Assembly (NCBI RefSeq): GCF_030464345.1
Contig: NZ_VCYH01000009.1
Location: forward strand, 1-64,000
Origin: Methanoculleus frigidifontis
GTDB taxonomy: Archaea; Halobacteriota; Methanomicrobia; Methanomicrobiales; Methanoculleaceae
DNA: 64,000 nt
Direction: 5' to 3'
Within the stretch, counting starts at the first letter, position 1, and each line of letters opens with the position of its first letter. A program made the translations under genes and the position numbers. The notes beneath the pieces are model-generated. The model saw only the letters and a list, made by a program, of their open reading frames with translations. It searched no databases and was not told the DNA's origin. Positions 27,304-35,906 of this stretch are shown here, piece after piece.

Positions 27304-29031
27304 TCAGTTCGTACCCGCACTGTTCTTCTCCGCCTGCATATCAAAGAACATCGCGAAGAACAAGAACTGCATCCCCAGCATGAGCATCAGGAACGACAGC
27401 ACCCCGTGTACGAAGAGCACCGGGTAGCCCATCACGAACTTCTCCCAGAGGGTTATCAAGCCCCCGACTACCCCAATCGGCGCGAGCACCGCCCCGGCGA
27501 GGTAGAAGAACGCGAGGGGATGGAAACCCATCTGGATGTACTTCGTCTTCAGGCGGAAGAGGAAGTTCCCGAGGAGGAGCTTCGAGACCCTCGGGATGTA
27601 GGTCGAGTAGCGGATCTTCGACTTCTCCCGGCCGTAGCGGGCCGGGATCGCGACGTCCCTGACGGTCATGTTGTGGATGTTGAGCCAGACCAGGAGGTTG
27701 TTGCAGTAGCCGTAGCCTTGGTAGACGCTCTCGAGCGGGAGCTCGGCGAGGGCTTTGACCGAGATCGCCGTGTAGCCGTTCTGGGGATCCATCATCTGCC
27801 AGTAGCCCGAGGCCACCTTGGTGAGGAAGGTGAGGAGGGAGTTGCCGAAACTCCGCCAGGGCGGCATGCCCTCCCGGTAGGCCTCGTTGATGAGGCGGTT
27901 GCCCTTGGTGTAGTCGGCCCTGCCGTCAATGATCGGGTCGAGGAGGGAGGGGAGGTGAGTTGGGTCCATCTGGTTGTCCCCGGCCATCACCGCGGCGACG
28001 TCCATCCCGTCCGCGATCGCCCGCTTGTAGCCGGAGGTGATCGCCGCCCCGACGCCCCGGTTCGGGTTGTGGTGGATGGGGATGATCCTCGGGTCGCGTT
28101 CGGCATAGGCGTCGATGATCGCCCCGGTTCGGTCGGCCGAGCCGTCGTTCACCGCGTAGATCCTGGCGACGTAGCCCGGGATGCCGTCGAGCGTCTCCCG
28201 GATTAGGTCCTCCTCGTTGTACGCCGGGATCACGACGGCGATCTGCTTCCCGCGGTAGCAGGGTTCTCCGTGCATGACCGCGCTCGTGCTCGAGGCTCCC
28301 GCGGTGTCTGGGTACACCCCGAGCGGCACCGCGGCAACCTGGAGGTGGTGGTCGTTGATCTGGAGCAGGATCTCGGAGCTGGCGGAGATGCCGTTGCCGC
28401 CCGGACGGATGGCCTCGATCGCCCGTTTGCCGTATGCCCCAAAGCCGTCTTGGAAGTCGGATATCGCACGATCGGTGCCGGCCATCGTGGTTGCCCTGCC
28501 GGGCACACTTATTCCGGCCTTCCGGTCGGCGGGAGTTCCGTCGCCGTTGCCGTCGACGAACCGGGAGCCGATGACGACATCCGGTCCCTTCCGAAGCTCG
28601 GCGAGGAGGTGTGGGATCTCCTGCGGGTTGTGCTGGCCGTCGGAGTCGATGATGACGAGCTCCTCGGCGCCGACCTCGCGGGCTGTTGCAAAGATCGTCT
28701 GGAGCGCTCCGCCGTAGCCCTTGTTGGTCTCGTGCTGTACGACGAGGGCGCCGAGGGCTCTCGCAATCACGACGGTGTCGTCTTTGGAGCCGTCGTCGAC
28801 GACGAGGACCCTGTCGGCGGATTTCTGGGCGCCGACGATCGTCTTCGCGATGTACTTCTCCTCGTTGTAGGCGGGCATGGCGACGATGGTGCGGATCTGT
28901 TTTGCCGGCGTTTTGGCGTCCGGTCTTCCGAGCTCGTCGACGAGGAGCGTGGGCTCGTCCTCGGGAACCTGCCGGTCTGGGGCGGGCTTGACGGGAGATG
29001 CCGGAGAGGGACTGGTCGTGCGGGTCGTCAT
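27304..29031 (-). CDS. Double GT2 glycosyltransferase with C-terminal membrane helices
   Basis: A 575-residue protein with two GT-A domains in one chain. The first (about 45-240) shows TIVAMPAYNEEKYI, VLVVDDGSKDDT and ELVIIDSDGQHNP. The second (about 265-500) shows AVVIPAYNEEDLI, YAVNDGSADRTG and VAAVMAGDNQMDP. It ends with two hydrophobic segments (FYLAGAVLAPIGVVGGLITL, then LSFLMLMLGMQFLFFAMFF) that should anchor it in the membrane. Both domains resemble dolichyl-phosphate mannose/glucose synthases. It heads the minus-strand operon and, unlike the AT-rich genes behind it, is strongly GC-rich, so it probably belongs to the native chromosome. Confidence 0.88.
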   Translation of the reverse strand: MTTRTTSPSPASPVKPAPDRQVPEDEPTLLVDELGRPDAKTPAKQIRTIVAMPAYNEEKYIAKTIVGAQKSADRVLVVDDGSKDDTVVIARALGALVVQHETNKGYGGALQTIFATAREVGAEELVIIDSDGQHNPQEIPHLLAELRKGPDVVIGSRFVDGNGDGTPADRKAGISVPGRATTMAGTDRAISDFQDGFGAYGKRAIEAIRPGGNGISASSEILLQINDHHLQVAAVPLGVYPDTAGASSTSAVMHGEPCYRGKQIAVVIPAYNEEDLIRETLDGIPGYVARIYAVNDGSADRTGAIIDAYAERDPRIIPIHHNPNRGVGAAITSGYKRAIADGMDVAAVMAGDNQMDPTHLPSLLDPIIDGRADYTKGNRLINEAYREGMPPWRSFGNSLLTFLTKVASGYWQMMDPQNGYTAISVKALAELPLESVYQGYGYCNNLLVWLNIHNMTVRDVAIPARYGREKSKIRYSTYIPRVSKLLLGNFLFRLKTKYIQMGFHPLAFFYLAGAVLAPIGVVGGLITLWEKFVMGYPVLFVHGVLSFLMLMLGMQFLFFAMFFDMQAEKNSAGTN

Positions 29032-30654
29032 CGGATCGCCTCCGCAAGGTGAGTATGAGTGGAACGTAGTGCGGAATATGAGGACGGCGTGATCGCGGAC
29101 GTGGCGACCGTCGGGGAGTTTGCCTCGGGCGAGGTTCCTTGTATCGTATTCATCGTGGCCTCCGGGTGGTGGGCGGCATCTGCATGCCGGCGGTCACCGT
29201 CGGGGTATGGGGTGAGGCAGGAATGGTGCCGGGTGCCGGGGTGTGCAGTGAGCGGTCGGTGCATGTCGGTGCCTCGGGGATAGGGGTTCGGAAGAGCCCG
29301 GGGTGGGTGCCCGGGCGGCGTACAAATTTGATGTTATGTTGTCGTGCGGTGTATATCAAGATTCTCTTATTCGGCAGGGGCGGGTACTTAATCGTTGCGG
29401 CCGGGGGAAATGTGCGGAGATTCAGGGATTATGGAAATCTACAATGGTATTGGAATATTTGGGGGGGGAGATATTTCTGAGGCGTTTTTCTGGTTTTTTG
29501 GATAATTTTGCGTTTTGGTATTAAGGAATGTCGGTTTGGTCTTCGGCGAAGAGCCGGGTAAAACGGGAAACCGTGGCGGTAACGGGGATTTTTGGGGCGA
29601 TGGTGCGTGTGGTGGTATTTCCCTGCATTCATACCCATCCGGGACCTGCCTGCGGGGTGGGCTGTTGCCGGTTTGCGCAGGGGTGCCGGAGAGCGCGGGT
29701 GTTCCGAAGGGGAGCGGCGGGTGGTACGGGTCGATCCGTACAGGGCGAGGGTGCTCCGGCGCTGCGGTCCGCTCGTCGTGCCGGCAGGTGCGGCAGGTTT
29801 TCGGGAGGCGTGGCCGGCCGTGACGGCGGGAAGATCGCCGGCCGGTGCCGGTACCTCTGCAGGCGGGCATGCCCGGCCGGCGTCCGGGGGCCGGCGGCAG
29901 GGTCCGGGCGAAGCGGACGGTGCGGATGTGCAGGTCACGGGAGTATGCGTGGATGAAACGGGTGATCGGGATCGGCGCAACGCCGCCCGATGTATCGGTA
30001 CCAAGGAAGTGCCGCAAAGGCAGAGCCTGAGAGCACGATCGTTCCGGTGGTATCGCGTGGGGGAGGGTGCGGGAGGGAGCCGGGGTAGTGCCCTACGAAA
30101 CAACTGAGAATACCTTTGCTCGGATCGCACCCCTGGTGTTCCCGAGTGTTTGCACCCCGGGGCACGGCGTTCCATTGGGTATCGCCATGACTGCCCCCGC
30201 CCCCGGGGGCGGGGGAGGAGGCCGGAGGCCGGGTGGGGTGGAGGGTAAGGTGTGCGGATCTTTGCATACGACAGGGGAGGGGAGACCCCTCCCCGTCAGC
30301 CCCACCCCCATGGCGATAGCCACCACGGTCCACGGCATGAGGGCATGCGTGAGAAAAAGGCCGAACTTCGGGAACCGGCCAGGTCCGGCACCAGTCTCGT
30401 CAGGGAAGAATGACAGCCGGAAGAGAGCGTCACCAAAGCCCGATTTTTGTCATGAACGCGGGTTGGTGGATAGCGTAATCCGGTCGGATTCTCTGAGATC
30501 ACGCATCAGGTATGTGCTGGAGCACTACCCGGGTTTTCCCGGGGGTGGCGCATCGGGGGAGTGAGGGGAGGATCGGTTCCTGGCTGGCGGAGCGTGCCGG
30601 GGTGATCGTGGGGGAGATCTTCGGCCGGTCGGCGGCCGGCGGCCTGCCGTCTGG
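29032..30654. other. GC-rich gene desert
   Basis: About 1.6 kb upstream of the GT2 gene without a gene I can support. Open frames here are Pro/Arg-rich and lack family motifs, as expected of chance frames in GC-rich DNA. A run of AT-richer sequence lies at 29320-29520. The only structured part I see is the repeat copy at about 30155-30415. Confidence 0.6.
30179..30340. repeat. GC-rich dispersed palindromic repeat, copy 1
   Basis: The core runs from GTATCGCCATGACTGCCCCC to CCATGGCGATAGCC. The two ends are inverted (TATCGCCATG against CATGGCGATA), and the interior contains a perfect C/G-run hairpin (CCCCCGCCCCC/GGGGGCGGGGG). A second copy is at 62724-62875, with similarity reaching into the flanks. 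MITE-like; no protein. Confidence 0.8.
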
Positions 30655-30945
30655 GTTACGCAAACGTTATATCGTATGAATCGGGGCTGAATCCTGCCGA
30701 ATTTCGACCCGCACAGAAGCCCGGAGACGGACGATCCCGGGGCGAGCTATAGTGAGCATCCTTGGAAAATTACCTGCCCGCATATCGCCGCTATTGCCCT
30801 CGGATCCTGCCGATTGACGGGAATCGGGGCGCAATAAGCCGGTTTTTTGCGGAGCCGGATTTCGGGATCCGGGATCGGCGGTAAAACCGGAAAAGGGCGC
30901 TGATTTGGGCTTCTTTTTTCGGCGGGAGAGGCCGTCCCTCATGAG
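30655..30945. repeat. Dispersed 285-bp intergenic element, copy 1
   Basis: From GGTTACGCAAACGTTATAT to the TTTTTTCGGCGGGAG stretch this region matches 46430-46710 over its whole length with scattered substitutions. It contains no shared reading frame. An AACGTTATAT box at one end could be a promoter, and CGGAGCCGGAT with a distal T-run could be terminator-like. It sits just before a TA cluster in both places. Confidence 0.75.
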
Positions 30946-31059
30946 GGGCCGGGCAGAGCGTGGGGAAAGAGGGAACTATCGGAGACGGACACCGGCATCT
31001 CTGAGAGAGCGTTCATGAAGGTCCGATGCAAACCCGTATCGGGTAAACTGCAGTATACC

Positions 31060-31302
31060 TCAGTATATCCAGGACAACGACGATCACGATCGATACCGAT
31101 CTTCGCGACAGGCTCAATGCACTGAAGGTCCATCCGCGCAAGGCCGCAAGCGTAGGTGATCGGCCGCCTCGTGGAGAACAGCGTCGACGACGAGCCGCTG
31201 AGCGACGAGACGATCCGGGCTCTCGAAGCATCGCTTGAGGACCTCAAGGCAGGCCGTGTATGTACGCTGGACGCTGGTACGGCGGAGCTCCGCGGCGCAT
31301 GA
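31060..31302 (+). pseudogene. RHH antitoxin relic paired with intact RelE
   Basis: The DNA aligns to the intact antitoxin at 50139-50375. Both candidate start codons there (TTG, GTG) are CTC and ATA here. The frame shifts after LRDRLNALKVHPRK, so RENSVDDEPLSDETIRAL-like sequence is in another frame. The antitoxin cannot be made, yet the toxin behind it is open. Confidence 0.8.
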
Positions 31303-31571
31303 CCTGGCGTGTCGTATTCACGGCGACCGCACGGCATGCAATGAAACGGATCCCGAAGGCAGCAGCGTTTGCGATAGGGGAAGAACTGGCATCGCTTGCC
31401 GGAGAGCCCGATCCGAAAAGAATCGTGAAAAGACTGCAGGGATCGCAGAATCCGCCGTTTTATTCGCTCCGGGTTGGGGACTGCCGGGCGATCCTCTCGA
31501 CTGTTAATGATCTGGTGATCATCCACGTGGTCGACGTGGGACATCGGAGCAGTGCGTATCGGAAGTACTGA
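31299..31571 (+). CDS. RelE/ParE-type toxin with an altered core residue
   Basis: A 90-residue toxin of the RelE superfamily, expected to cut ribosome-bound mRNA or otherwise block growth. It reads MTWRVVFTATARHAMKRIPK, ...LQGSQNPPFYSLRVGD and ends VGHRSSAYRKY. In its close paralogue at 50372-50644 the strand-forming motif is VGDYRAIL. Here it is VGDCRAIL, which replaces the conserved Tyr. The start is set by homology and by the ATGA overlap in the paralogue. Its own antitoxin is dead, so it is either attenuated by the change or held by a paralogous antitoxin. Confidence 0.85.
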   Translation: MTWRVVFTATARHAMKRIPKAAAFAIGEELASLAGEPDPKRIVKRLQGSQNPPFYSLRVGDCRAILSTVNDLVIIHVVDVGHRSSAYRKY

Positions 31572-31706
31572 TTGAGGAGGGCTCTATCGCTCCGACACCG
31601 ACAGACCGGGCCTTGGACAATCCGGCACGGAGGTGGCGGAGGAAAAATCTGGAACCGTGCAAGAATATATACTCCTGCAGATGGTACTACCTCCTGTGAT
31701 GTACCT

Positions 31707-31973
31707 ATGGAAGCCACGATCACGCTCCCGGAGTCCCTGCTCTCGGCCATCAAAGTGAGAAAGCCGGATCTCGATCGTTTCATCCGCCGGATTCTGGCGG
31801 TTGAACTGTATCGGGAAGGGCGGCTGTCGCTCGGCAAGGCGGCAGAGGTCGCCGGGGCACGGAATAAGTGGGAGATGATCCTCCTTCTGGATGAGAAAGG
31901 AGTGCCGGTGGACTACTCAGGCGAGGATGCGGAAGCAGATCTCGAAACACTCCGAAAGCACCTGGGGCGCTGA
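31707..31973 (+). CDS. UPF0175-family antitoxin
   Basis: An 88-residue UPF0175 protein, the usual antitoxin partner of DUF3368 PIN toxins. It contains an N-terminal RHH-like strand/helix (MEATITLPESLLSAIKV) and an HTH-like middle (LSLGKAAEVAGARNKWEMI), and ends DLETLRKHLGR. The ATG at 31707 is supported by a TATA box (GAATATATAC, 31663-31672) about 40 bases upstream and by the paralogue at 50770-51036. An in-frame upstream start at 31572 would precede the promoter. The toxin gene begins 6 bases behind it. Confidence 0.88.
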   Translation: MEATITLPESLLSAIKVRKPDLDRFIRRILAVELYREGRLSLGKAAEVAGARNKWEMILLLDEKGVPVDYSGEDAEADLETLRKHLGR

Positions 31974-31978
31974 AACGG

Positions 31979-32458
31979 ATGGATGTCGTCTCTAATTCCA
32001 CGCCCCTGATTGCTCTGGCAAAGATCCAGAAACTCAATCTCCTGAAACACTTTTTCGGTACCGTTTCTATCCCGCAGGAGGTCTACGACGAGGTGGTCAC
32101 TCGCGGAGGCCCGCTCTACGGTGCCGATGAAGTGTCGCAGGCGTCCTGGATACGTGTCGTCTCTGTTGAGAACAGAACGGCCGTCGATGCCCTGTCTCTC
32201 AACCTCGACCGTGGCGAAGCGGAGGCAATTGTCCTTGCCCGGGAGATCGGTGCGCTGCTGATCATTGATGACAGAGACGGAAGAAATGCAGCAGCATCGC
32301 TCGGTGTTCCGATAACCGGCACCATCGGTGTTCTTCTTCTGGCTGCGGAGGACGGCATGATCACCTTCGGGGACGAACTGGACGCACTGGTCGCGGCAGG
32401 GTTTCGCCTCAGCGAACGGGAGTATCGAAGGATCCTCGACTTGGCAGGAAAGCGATAG
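31979..32458 (+). CDS. DUF3368 PIN-domain toxin
   Basis: A 159-residue PIN-like nuclease. The first acidic position of a PIN fold is replaced by the DUF3368-typical VSNSTPLIALAKI. The later acidic residues are LDRGEAEAIVLA and LLIIDDRDGRNAA, and GTIGVLLLAAEDG follows. It should cleave RNA and is held by the UPF0175 protein encoded 6 bases upstream. A truncated copy of this gene lies at 51040-51135 after the second UPF0175. Confidence 0.88.
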   Translation: MDVVSNSTPLIALAKIQKLNLLKHFFGTVSIPQEVYDEVVTRGGPLYGADEVSQASWIRVVSVENRTAVDALSLNLDRGEAEAIVLAREIGALLIIDDRDGRNAAASLGVPITGTIGVLLLAAEDGMITFGDELDALVAAGFRLSEREYRRILDLAGKR

Positions 32459-32536
32459 GTGACATGCGGAGGGAGTCGGGCAAGACAAGTTGCTGATCTG
32501 TTTTCGCCGGCCGGCTCTCCTGGTCGAATCGTTCGG

Positions 32537-32854
32537 TCAGACCGCCACCCCATCGACTGCGACGTTTCTCAAAAACGAAGAGTGTCGGTGTGCCCGGACG
32601 TCGTCTCGCGAAAGCACCTTGACCGAGAGGTAGTCCCCGGTCTCGACCAGCAGGTCGAAGGCCATGCCGGTAAGGAACTCCCTGATTCGATAGTCTTCCT
32701 CACGGGTAATCACCAGGATGTCGATATCGGAGTCCGGCCGATCGTCTCCGCGTGCCGCCGATCCGAAGAGCAGGATCTCTTCGATAGCATCTCCGCATGC
32801 TTCCCGAGCCTTTGCCGCGAAGGTGCGGACAACCGGGCGAATAGGAGGTGTCAT
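32537..32854 (-). CDS. MNT-type minimal nucleotidyltransferase (copy 1 of 3)
   Basis: A 105-residue nucleotidyltransferase of the MNT/MntA class. The active site ILLFGSAARGDDRPDSDIDILVI is visible as FGSAARG followed by SDIDILV. Known MntA proteins neutralise HepT-type toxins by AMPylation, but no HepT gene is next to this one. It lies 155 bases downstream of a 61-residue antitoxin-like gene, and this pair recurs at 39.6-40.2 and 49.3-49.9 kb. The C-terminus FLRNVAVDGVAV is shared by all three. Confidence 0.87.
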   Translation of the reverse strand: MTPPIRPVVRTFAAKAREACGDAIEEILLFGSAARGDDRPDSDIDILVITREEDYRIREFLTGMAFDLLVETGDYLSVKVLSRDDVRAHRHSSFLRNVAVDGVAV

Positions 32855-33009
32855 ATGGGGAGTGTCGTTTCTCCTGATGAGAGTATGCGGAGTCTGTGCA
32901 GAAAAAGGGTTTGCCGGCAGAGAGTCGGGATCGGTACGGATTCGTTCGGTGCGGAGAGGGGAGCACGGTTATGGAAGGATGCGCCGGAACGCTGCCGGCC
33001 TGGCGTGCG

Positions 33010-33195
33010 TCACAGCGGGACCTCCACGAGTTCTTCTGTTTCCCGGATCCGCTTGATATCCTCTCCAAGCCGCCGTTTCTTGTCGCGCTCGATCGTCTCC
33101 TCTGTCGGTTCCGGAAAGGCCGCCTTGGCTCCCGTATCCGGGAGAGGGCAGCCGGGAACCTCTTCTCTGACAATGGTGCGCTTTGGGGCATGCAT
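33010..33195 (-). CDS. Antitoxin-like small protein with scrambled middle
   Basis: A 61-codon frame with the same ends as the intact copy at 49758-49943: start with TIVREEV, end KKRRLGEDIKRIRETEELVE. The middle (PGCPLPDTGAKAAFPEPTEE) is not the family sequence. The neighbouring frame of the same DNA reads FPAALSRIREPRRPF, which does match. Two compensating indels have therefore swapped the reading of the central segment. It may be translated but probably does not fold as an RHH/VapB-type antitoxin. Confidence 0.6.
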   Translation of the reverse strand: MHAPKRTIVREEVPGCPLPDTGAKAAFPEPTEETIERDKKRRLGEDIKRIRETEELVEVPL

Positions 33196-33400
33196 CGGAT
33201 AGAGAGTCTACGAACTGCCGACGGAAAAATGGTGCCGGCATATCGGGAGCTCTCCGGCGGCTTTGTCTTTCGGTCACCAGACGGTAGCGAGGGAATGTTC
33301 TCGTGCAGGATGAGCGCCGTCTCTTGAGGGTCCCACAGGAGGTCTGATACAAACAGTTCGTGGTCGTCGCGATGCCGCATCTACGAACCGGTGCGGCGGG
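33196..33400. repeat. TA-associated spacer repeat, copy 1
   Basis: The sequence around GAGAGTCTACGAACTGCCGA, followed by a CCGGCATATCGG-like part and a GGGTCCCA...GATACAAAC part, recurs at 40235-40345, 43600-43800 and 49944-50130. At 49944-50130 it lies between two divergent antitoxin genes, so it is likely a shared promoter region that was copied with the modules. Confidence 0.65.
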
Positions 33401-33432
33401 GCATACGGCCGCCGCCTGCTGCCGCCCGCTCA

Positions 33433-33674
33433 CTACTTCCTGTATGCCGTCCTTCGGTGGTCGACCTCGAGCACCAGAATAAGGAGTTTGTCATCTTCGA
33501 TAGAGAGGATTGCACGATACGTCCCGACACGAAAGGTGTACAGGATGCTCGGGGCGGCGATCTTCATCTTCTTCACGTATGCGTACGGATCACCTTTGAT
33601 CTCGGATAGCCCGCGGATGATGCGCCGCGCAGGTCACGGCGGGCTCGCGCCGAATACGAGAGCGTGTACGCCAT
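33433..33674 (-). pseudogene. RelE-type toxin relic (frameshift shared with 43844-44085)
   Basis: From ATG at 33674 the frame gives an Ala/Arg-rich start up to the RRDLRG position and then shifts. The other frame continues RIIRGLSEIK, PYAYVKKMK, FRVGTYRAILSIEDDKLL and ends RRTAYRK at 33433. The same shift at the same site is present in the paralogue at 43844-44085. The antitoxin gene upstream is also frameshifted. Confidence 0.75.
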
Positions 33675-33903
33675 TCAGACGCAAAACTCCCGTGCAATCT
33701 CCTCTTCCGAGTAAACCCTGCCTGCCTTAATGTCCTCCAGAGCCTCCTTTATCCCCCGGATTGCCTCGTCGCTGAGCGGCTCGGTGTCGAGCGCCGGATC
33801 GAGAAGCCGGATGATGACATCGGTATGACTCCTTTGCGTAGCGTTTGAGCCCCTCCAGCCGTGCCTTCACCTCGGGGGCGACCTGGATCGCCGTAGCGGC
33901 CAT
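33675..33903 (-). pseudogene. RHH antitoxin relic
   Basis: It starts MAATAIQVAPEVKARLEGLK, like the intact copy at 44086-44316, then loses the frame after YAKESY, where one base is missing. The expected DVIIRLLDLALD continues in another frame. It precedes the RelE relic at 33433-33674. Confidence 0.8.
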
Positions 33904-34328
33904 AGAACTCTGTAGGTCACTGGAGCTGGTAAAACGTGTCCCCTCTGAATATCCGATGGCACCCAACGGAGTATCTGCCTGGCTGCTCGGGCATAATCCG
34001 GGTGTGATCTGCAGGAATGCATCGGTTGAGCAGATCACCGGCCTCAATCCGAACCGACCGTCATCTAAACCGGGAGGGTGGTTTGGTGATGCAAGCACAG
34101 GTGCATCTGGAGCGGGACGTACGGAGAAAGGCAATGATCAGAACACTGGGTGCAGGATTATTGGAGTCGGATCTGCAATGGAGTGGCTGAAAAAATGGTG
34201 CGTTTTGTCACTGCCTGACGGTGTGCTGTTTTGAACATAGTCAGTCCCCGTATTGTGCGGGGAAATGCCGGAAGATCGCAGGATGTACCGGGAAGAGTAT
34301 ATCTCTGCAGATGGTGGTACCTGTACCC
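33904..34328. other. Spacer without recognisable gene
   Basis: I see no family motif here on either strand. The distal end (about 34290-34328) has a GAAGAGTATATCTC TATA-like box identical in position to those before the UPF0175 genes. Confidence 0.5.
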
Positions 34329-34395
34329 ATGGAAGCCGCGATCACGCTCCCCGAATCCCTACATCCAGCCATCACCGTGAGAGAGCCGACTCGGT
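34329..34395 (+). pseudogene. UPF0175 antitoxin relic, first 20 codons
   Basis: The frame MEAAITLPESLHPAITVREP matches the start of the UPF0175 proteins at 31707 and 50770, with the same TATA box upstream. It then breaks off where the RhuM gene's leader begins. Third UPF0175 copy in the window. Confidence 0.8.
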
Positions 34396-34429
34396 GCCCG
34401 AAAGGGACGGGCGATGCGGAGCGGCCGGC

Positions 34430-35485
34430 ATGAGCGAAGAGACGCCGGTGCCGGTCGAAGGGTCGTCCGAGTTCCTCCTCTATCAGACCGAGGGGGGTGA
34501 AACCCGCGTGCAGGTCCGCCTCTTCGAGGGGACGGTCTGGTTGACGCAGCGGTTGATCTCCGAACTGTACCAAAAGTCGGTCAAGACGATCAACGGGCAT
34601 ATCAAGAACATCTATGAGGAGGGCGAACTCGATCCCCGGGCAACTATCCGGAAATTCCGGATAGTTCAACAGGAGGGAGACCGCCGGGTCGAGCGGCTGG
34701 TGGACTTCTATAGTCTCGATATGATCCTCGCCGTGGGTTACCGGGTCCGGTCGCACCGGGGCACCCAGTTCCGGCAGTGGGCGACGAAGCAGCTGCGGGA
34801 GTACGTGGTGAAAGGTTTCGTTCTGGACGACGAACGTCTGAAAGAGGCCGGCGGGATCGGAGGCGACTACTTCGATGAACTTCTGGAGCGGATTCGCGAT
34901 ATCCGGGCGTCGGAGCGGCGGTTCTACCAGAAGATCACCGACATCTATGCGACGAGCATCGACTACGACCCGAAGCACCCGATGACGCTGGAGTTCTTCA
35001 AGACGGTGCAGAACAAGATGCACTGGGCAATTCATGGGCATACGGCAGCGGAGACGATATACCTCCGGGCCGATGCGGGCAAACCGCATATGGGGCTGAC
35101 AACCTGGAAGGACGGGCCGAAGGGAGGGGTTCGGAAGACCGATGTGACGGTGGCGAAGAACTACCTGACCCAAGAGGAACTCTCGAATCTGAACCTGATT
35201 GTGAACCAGTACCTCGACTTCGCCGAATTTCAGGCCCGCCAGCGCCGGGAGATGAGAATGGAGGACTGGATCCGAAAGCTCGACGGGTTCTTGCAGCTGA
35301 ATGACCGGAGCATCCTTGAGAATGCCGGGAAGATCTCGGCAGAGAAAGCACGGCAGAAGGCGCTGAAGGAGTTCGAGCACTACGAGGCGCAGCGTCGCAT
35401 CAGAGAGGCGACCGAACCGACGAGCGACTTTGACCTGATGGTCGAAAATATCAGGTATCTCTCTGATGGAAAGGACGATACGTGA
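34430..35485 (+). CDS. RhuM-family protein
   Basis: A 351-residue member of the virulence-RhuM family. The N-terminal part, TEGGETRVQVRLFEGTVW, continues with a DNA-binding-like LTQRLISELYQKSVKTINGH segment. Then come VDFYSLDMILAVGYRVRSHRG and FRQWATKQLREYVVKGF, typical of the family, and a C-terminal NQYLDFAEFQARQRREM region. The biochemical role is unknown; homologues are frequent in defence and mobile islands. The ATG at 34430 is preferred over the longer frame from 34253, whose first 59 codons come from a UPF0175 relic read out of frame. Codons for TIRKFRIV contain a perfect 25-bp palindrome. Confidence 0.85.
   Translation: MSEETPVPVEGSSEFLLYQTEGGETRVQVRLFEGTVWLTQRLISELYQKSVKTINGHIKNIYEEGELDPRATIRKFRIVQQEGDRRVERLVDFYSLDMILAVGYRVRSHRGTQFRQWATKQLREYVVKGFVLDDERLKEAGGIGGDYFDELLERIRDIRASERRFYQKITDIYATSIDYDPKHPMTLEFFKTVQNKMHWAIHGHTAAETIYLRADAGKPHMGLTTWKDGPKGGVRKTDVTVAKNYLTQEELSNLNLIVNQYLDFAEFQARQRREMRMEDWIRKLDGFLQLNDRSILENAGKISAEKARQKALKEFEHYEAQRRIREATEPTSDFDLMVENIRYLSDGKDDT
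34642..34666. repeat. Perfect 25-bp palindrome inside the RhuM gene
   Basis: Arms AACTATCCGGAA and TTCCGGATAGTT flank a single A. Short relics of the same coding segment at 40345-40405 and 51253-51315 keep the dyad symmetry with changed bases. Confidence 0.8.
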
Positions 35486-35644
35486 ACTCTAGCACCTTCT
35501 CTGTCTGCTGCCGGAGCGTCGTGGGATGATTTCACACAGAGACCCGCCAGTTGATTGACAGGGAATGCCATCGGGTCGCCGTCTGCCGCCGTGGTGCCTG
35601 ATCGGTAAGGAGAGTGGTACATCGCTCCTCTCCCGGTTGGTACA

Positions 35645-35664
35645 TATTTTTACCATATGGTACA
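35645..35664. promoter_or_regulatory. Start-codon palindrome left from an HTH-MNT gene
   Basis: TACCATATGGTA is a perfect dyad covering an ATG, preceded by ACATATTTT. The same arrangement (ACATATTTTTACCACGTGG) starts the intact HTH-MNT gene at 44845. Here the codons after the ATG (MVQNVTVRISG) match that gene's first residues only, so it is a leftover operator/start region. It now lies just beyond the convergent small gene at 35682-35906. Confidence 0.5.
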
Positions 35665-35681
35665 AAATGTGACTGTCCGGA

Positions 35682-35906
35682 TCAGCGGTCAGGCTGCTCG
35701 GGCACGGCTTTTTTCTTCCGGTGCTCCCGGATTCCTGCAACGACCGTATCGAAGTCCTGCCCGGGCAGGGCTTTGCGCTCCTTTGTGTAATCGCCGCTGC
35801 CGTGGGAATAACTCTGGATGAACCGTATTGCATCTGCGGGTCCGAGACTCCGTACCAGCACCTGGAATCCCTGGATCCGGATCTCATTGAGCGTCTTTGT
35901 CTCCAT
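35682..35906 (-). CDS. Small PIN-associated protein (antitoxin candidate), intact copy
   Basis: A 74-residue protein, METKTLNEIRIQGFQVLV followed by RSLGPADAIRFIQSYSHGSG, then DYTKERKALPG and a basic tail EHRKKKAVPEQPDR. It overlaps the upstream PIN-domain gene by 23 bases, which suggests a TA-like pair in which this is the partner. Short proteins of this shape next to PIN genes are known from other prokaryotes as uncharacterised. Four more copies in the window (36594, 39317, 44384, 49027) are frameshifted or lack the N-terminus and have no PIN gene. Confidence 0.75.
   Translation of the reverse strand: METKTLNEIRIQGFQVLVRSLGPADAIRFIQSYSHGSGDYTKERKALPGQDFDTVVAGIREHRKKKAVPEQPDR

Noticed and set aside
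27926-29047. Long Arg-rich frames over the double GT2 gene on both strands
   Set aside because: They are out-of-frame readings of GC-rich GT2 codons; no motif supports them.
29429-30175. A 248-codon Pro/Arg-rich frame in the gene desert
   Set aside because: Composition is that of chance GC-rich frames, with no ribosome site, motif or repeat in other places.
34241-35380. A 379-codon frame antisense to the RhuM gene
   Set aside because: RhuM motifs are in the plus frame, and the antisense frame has none.
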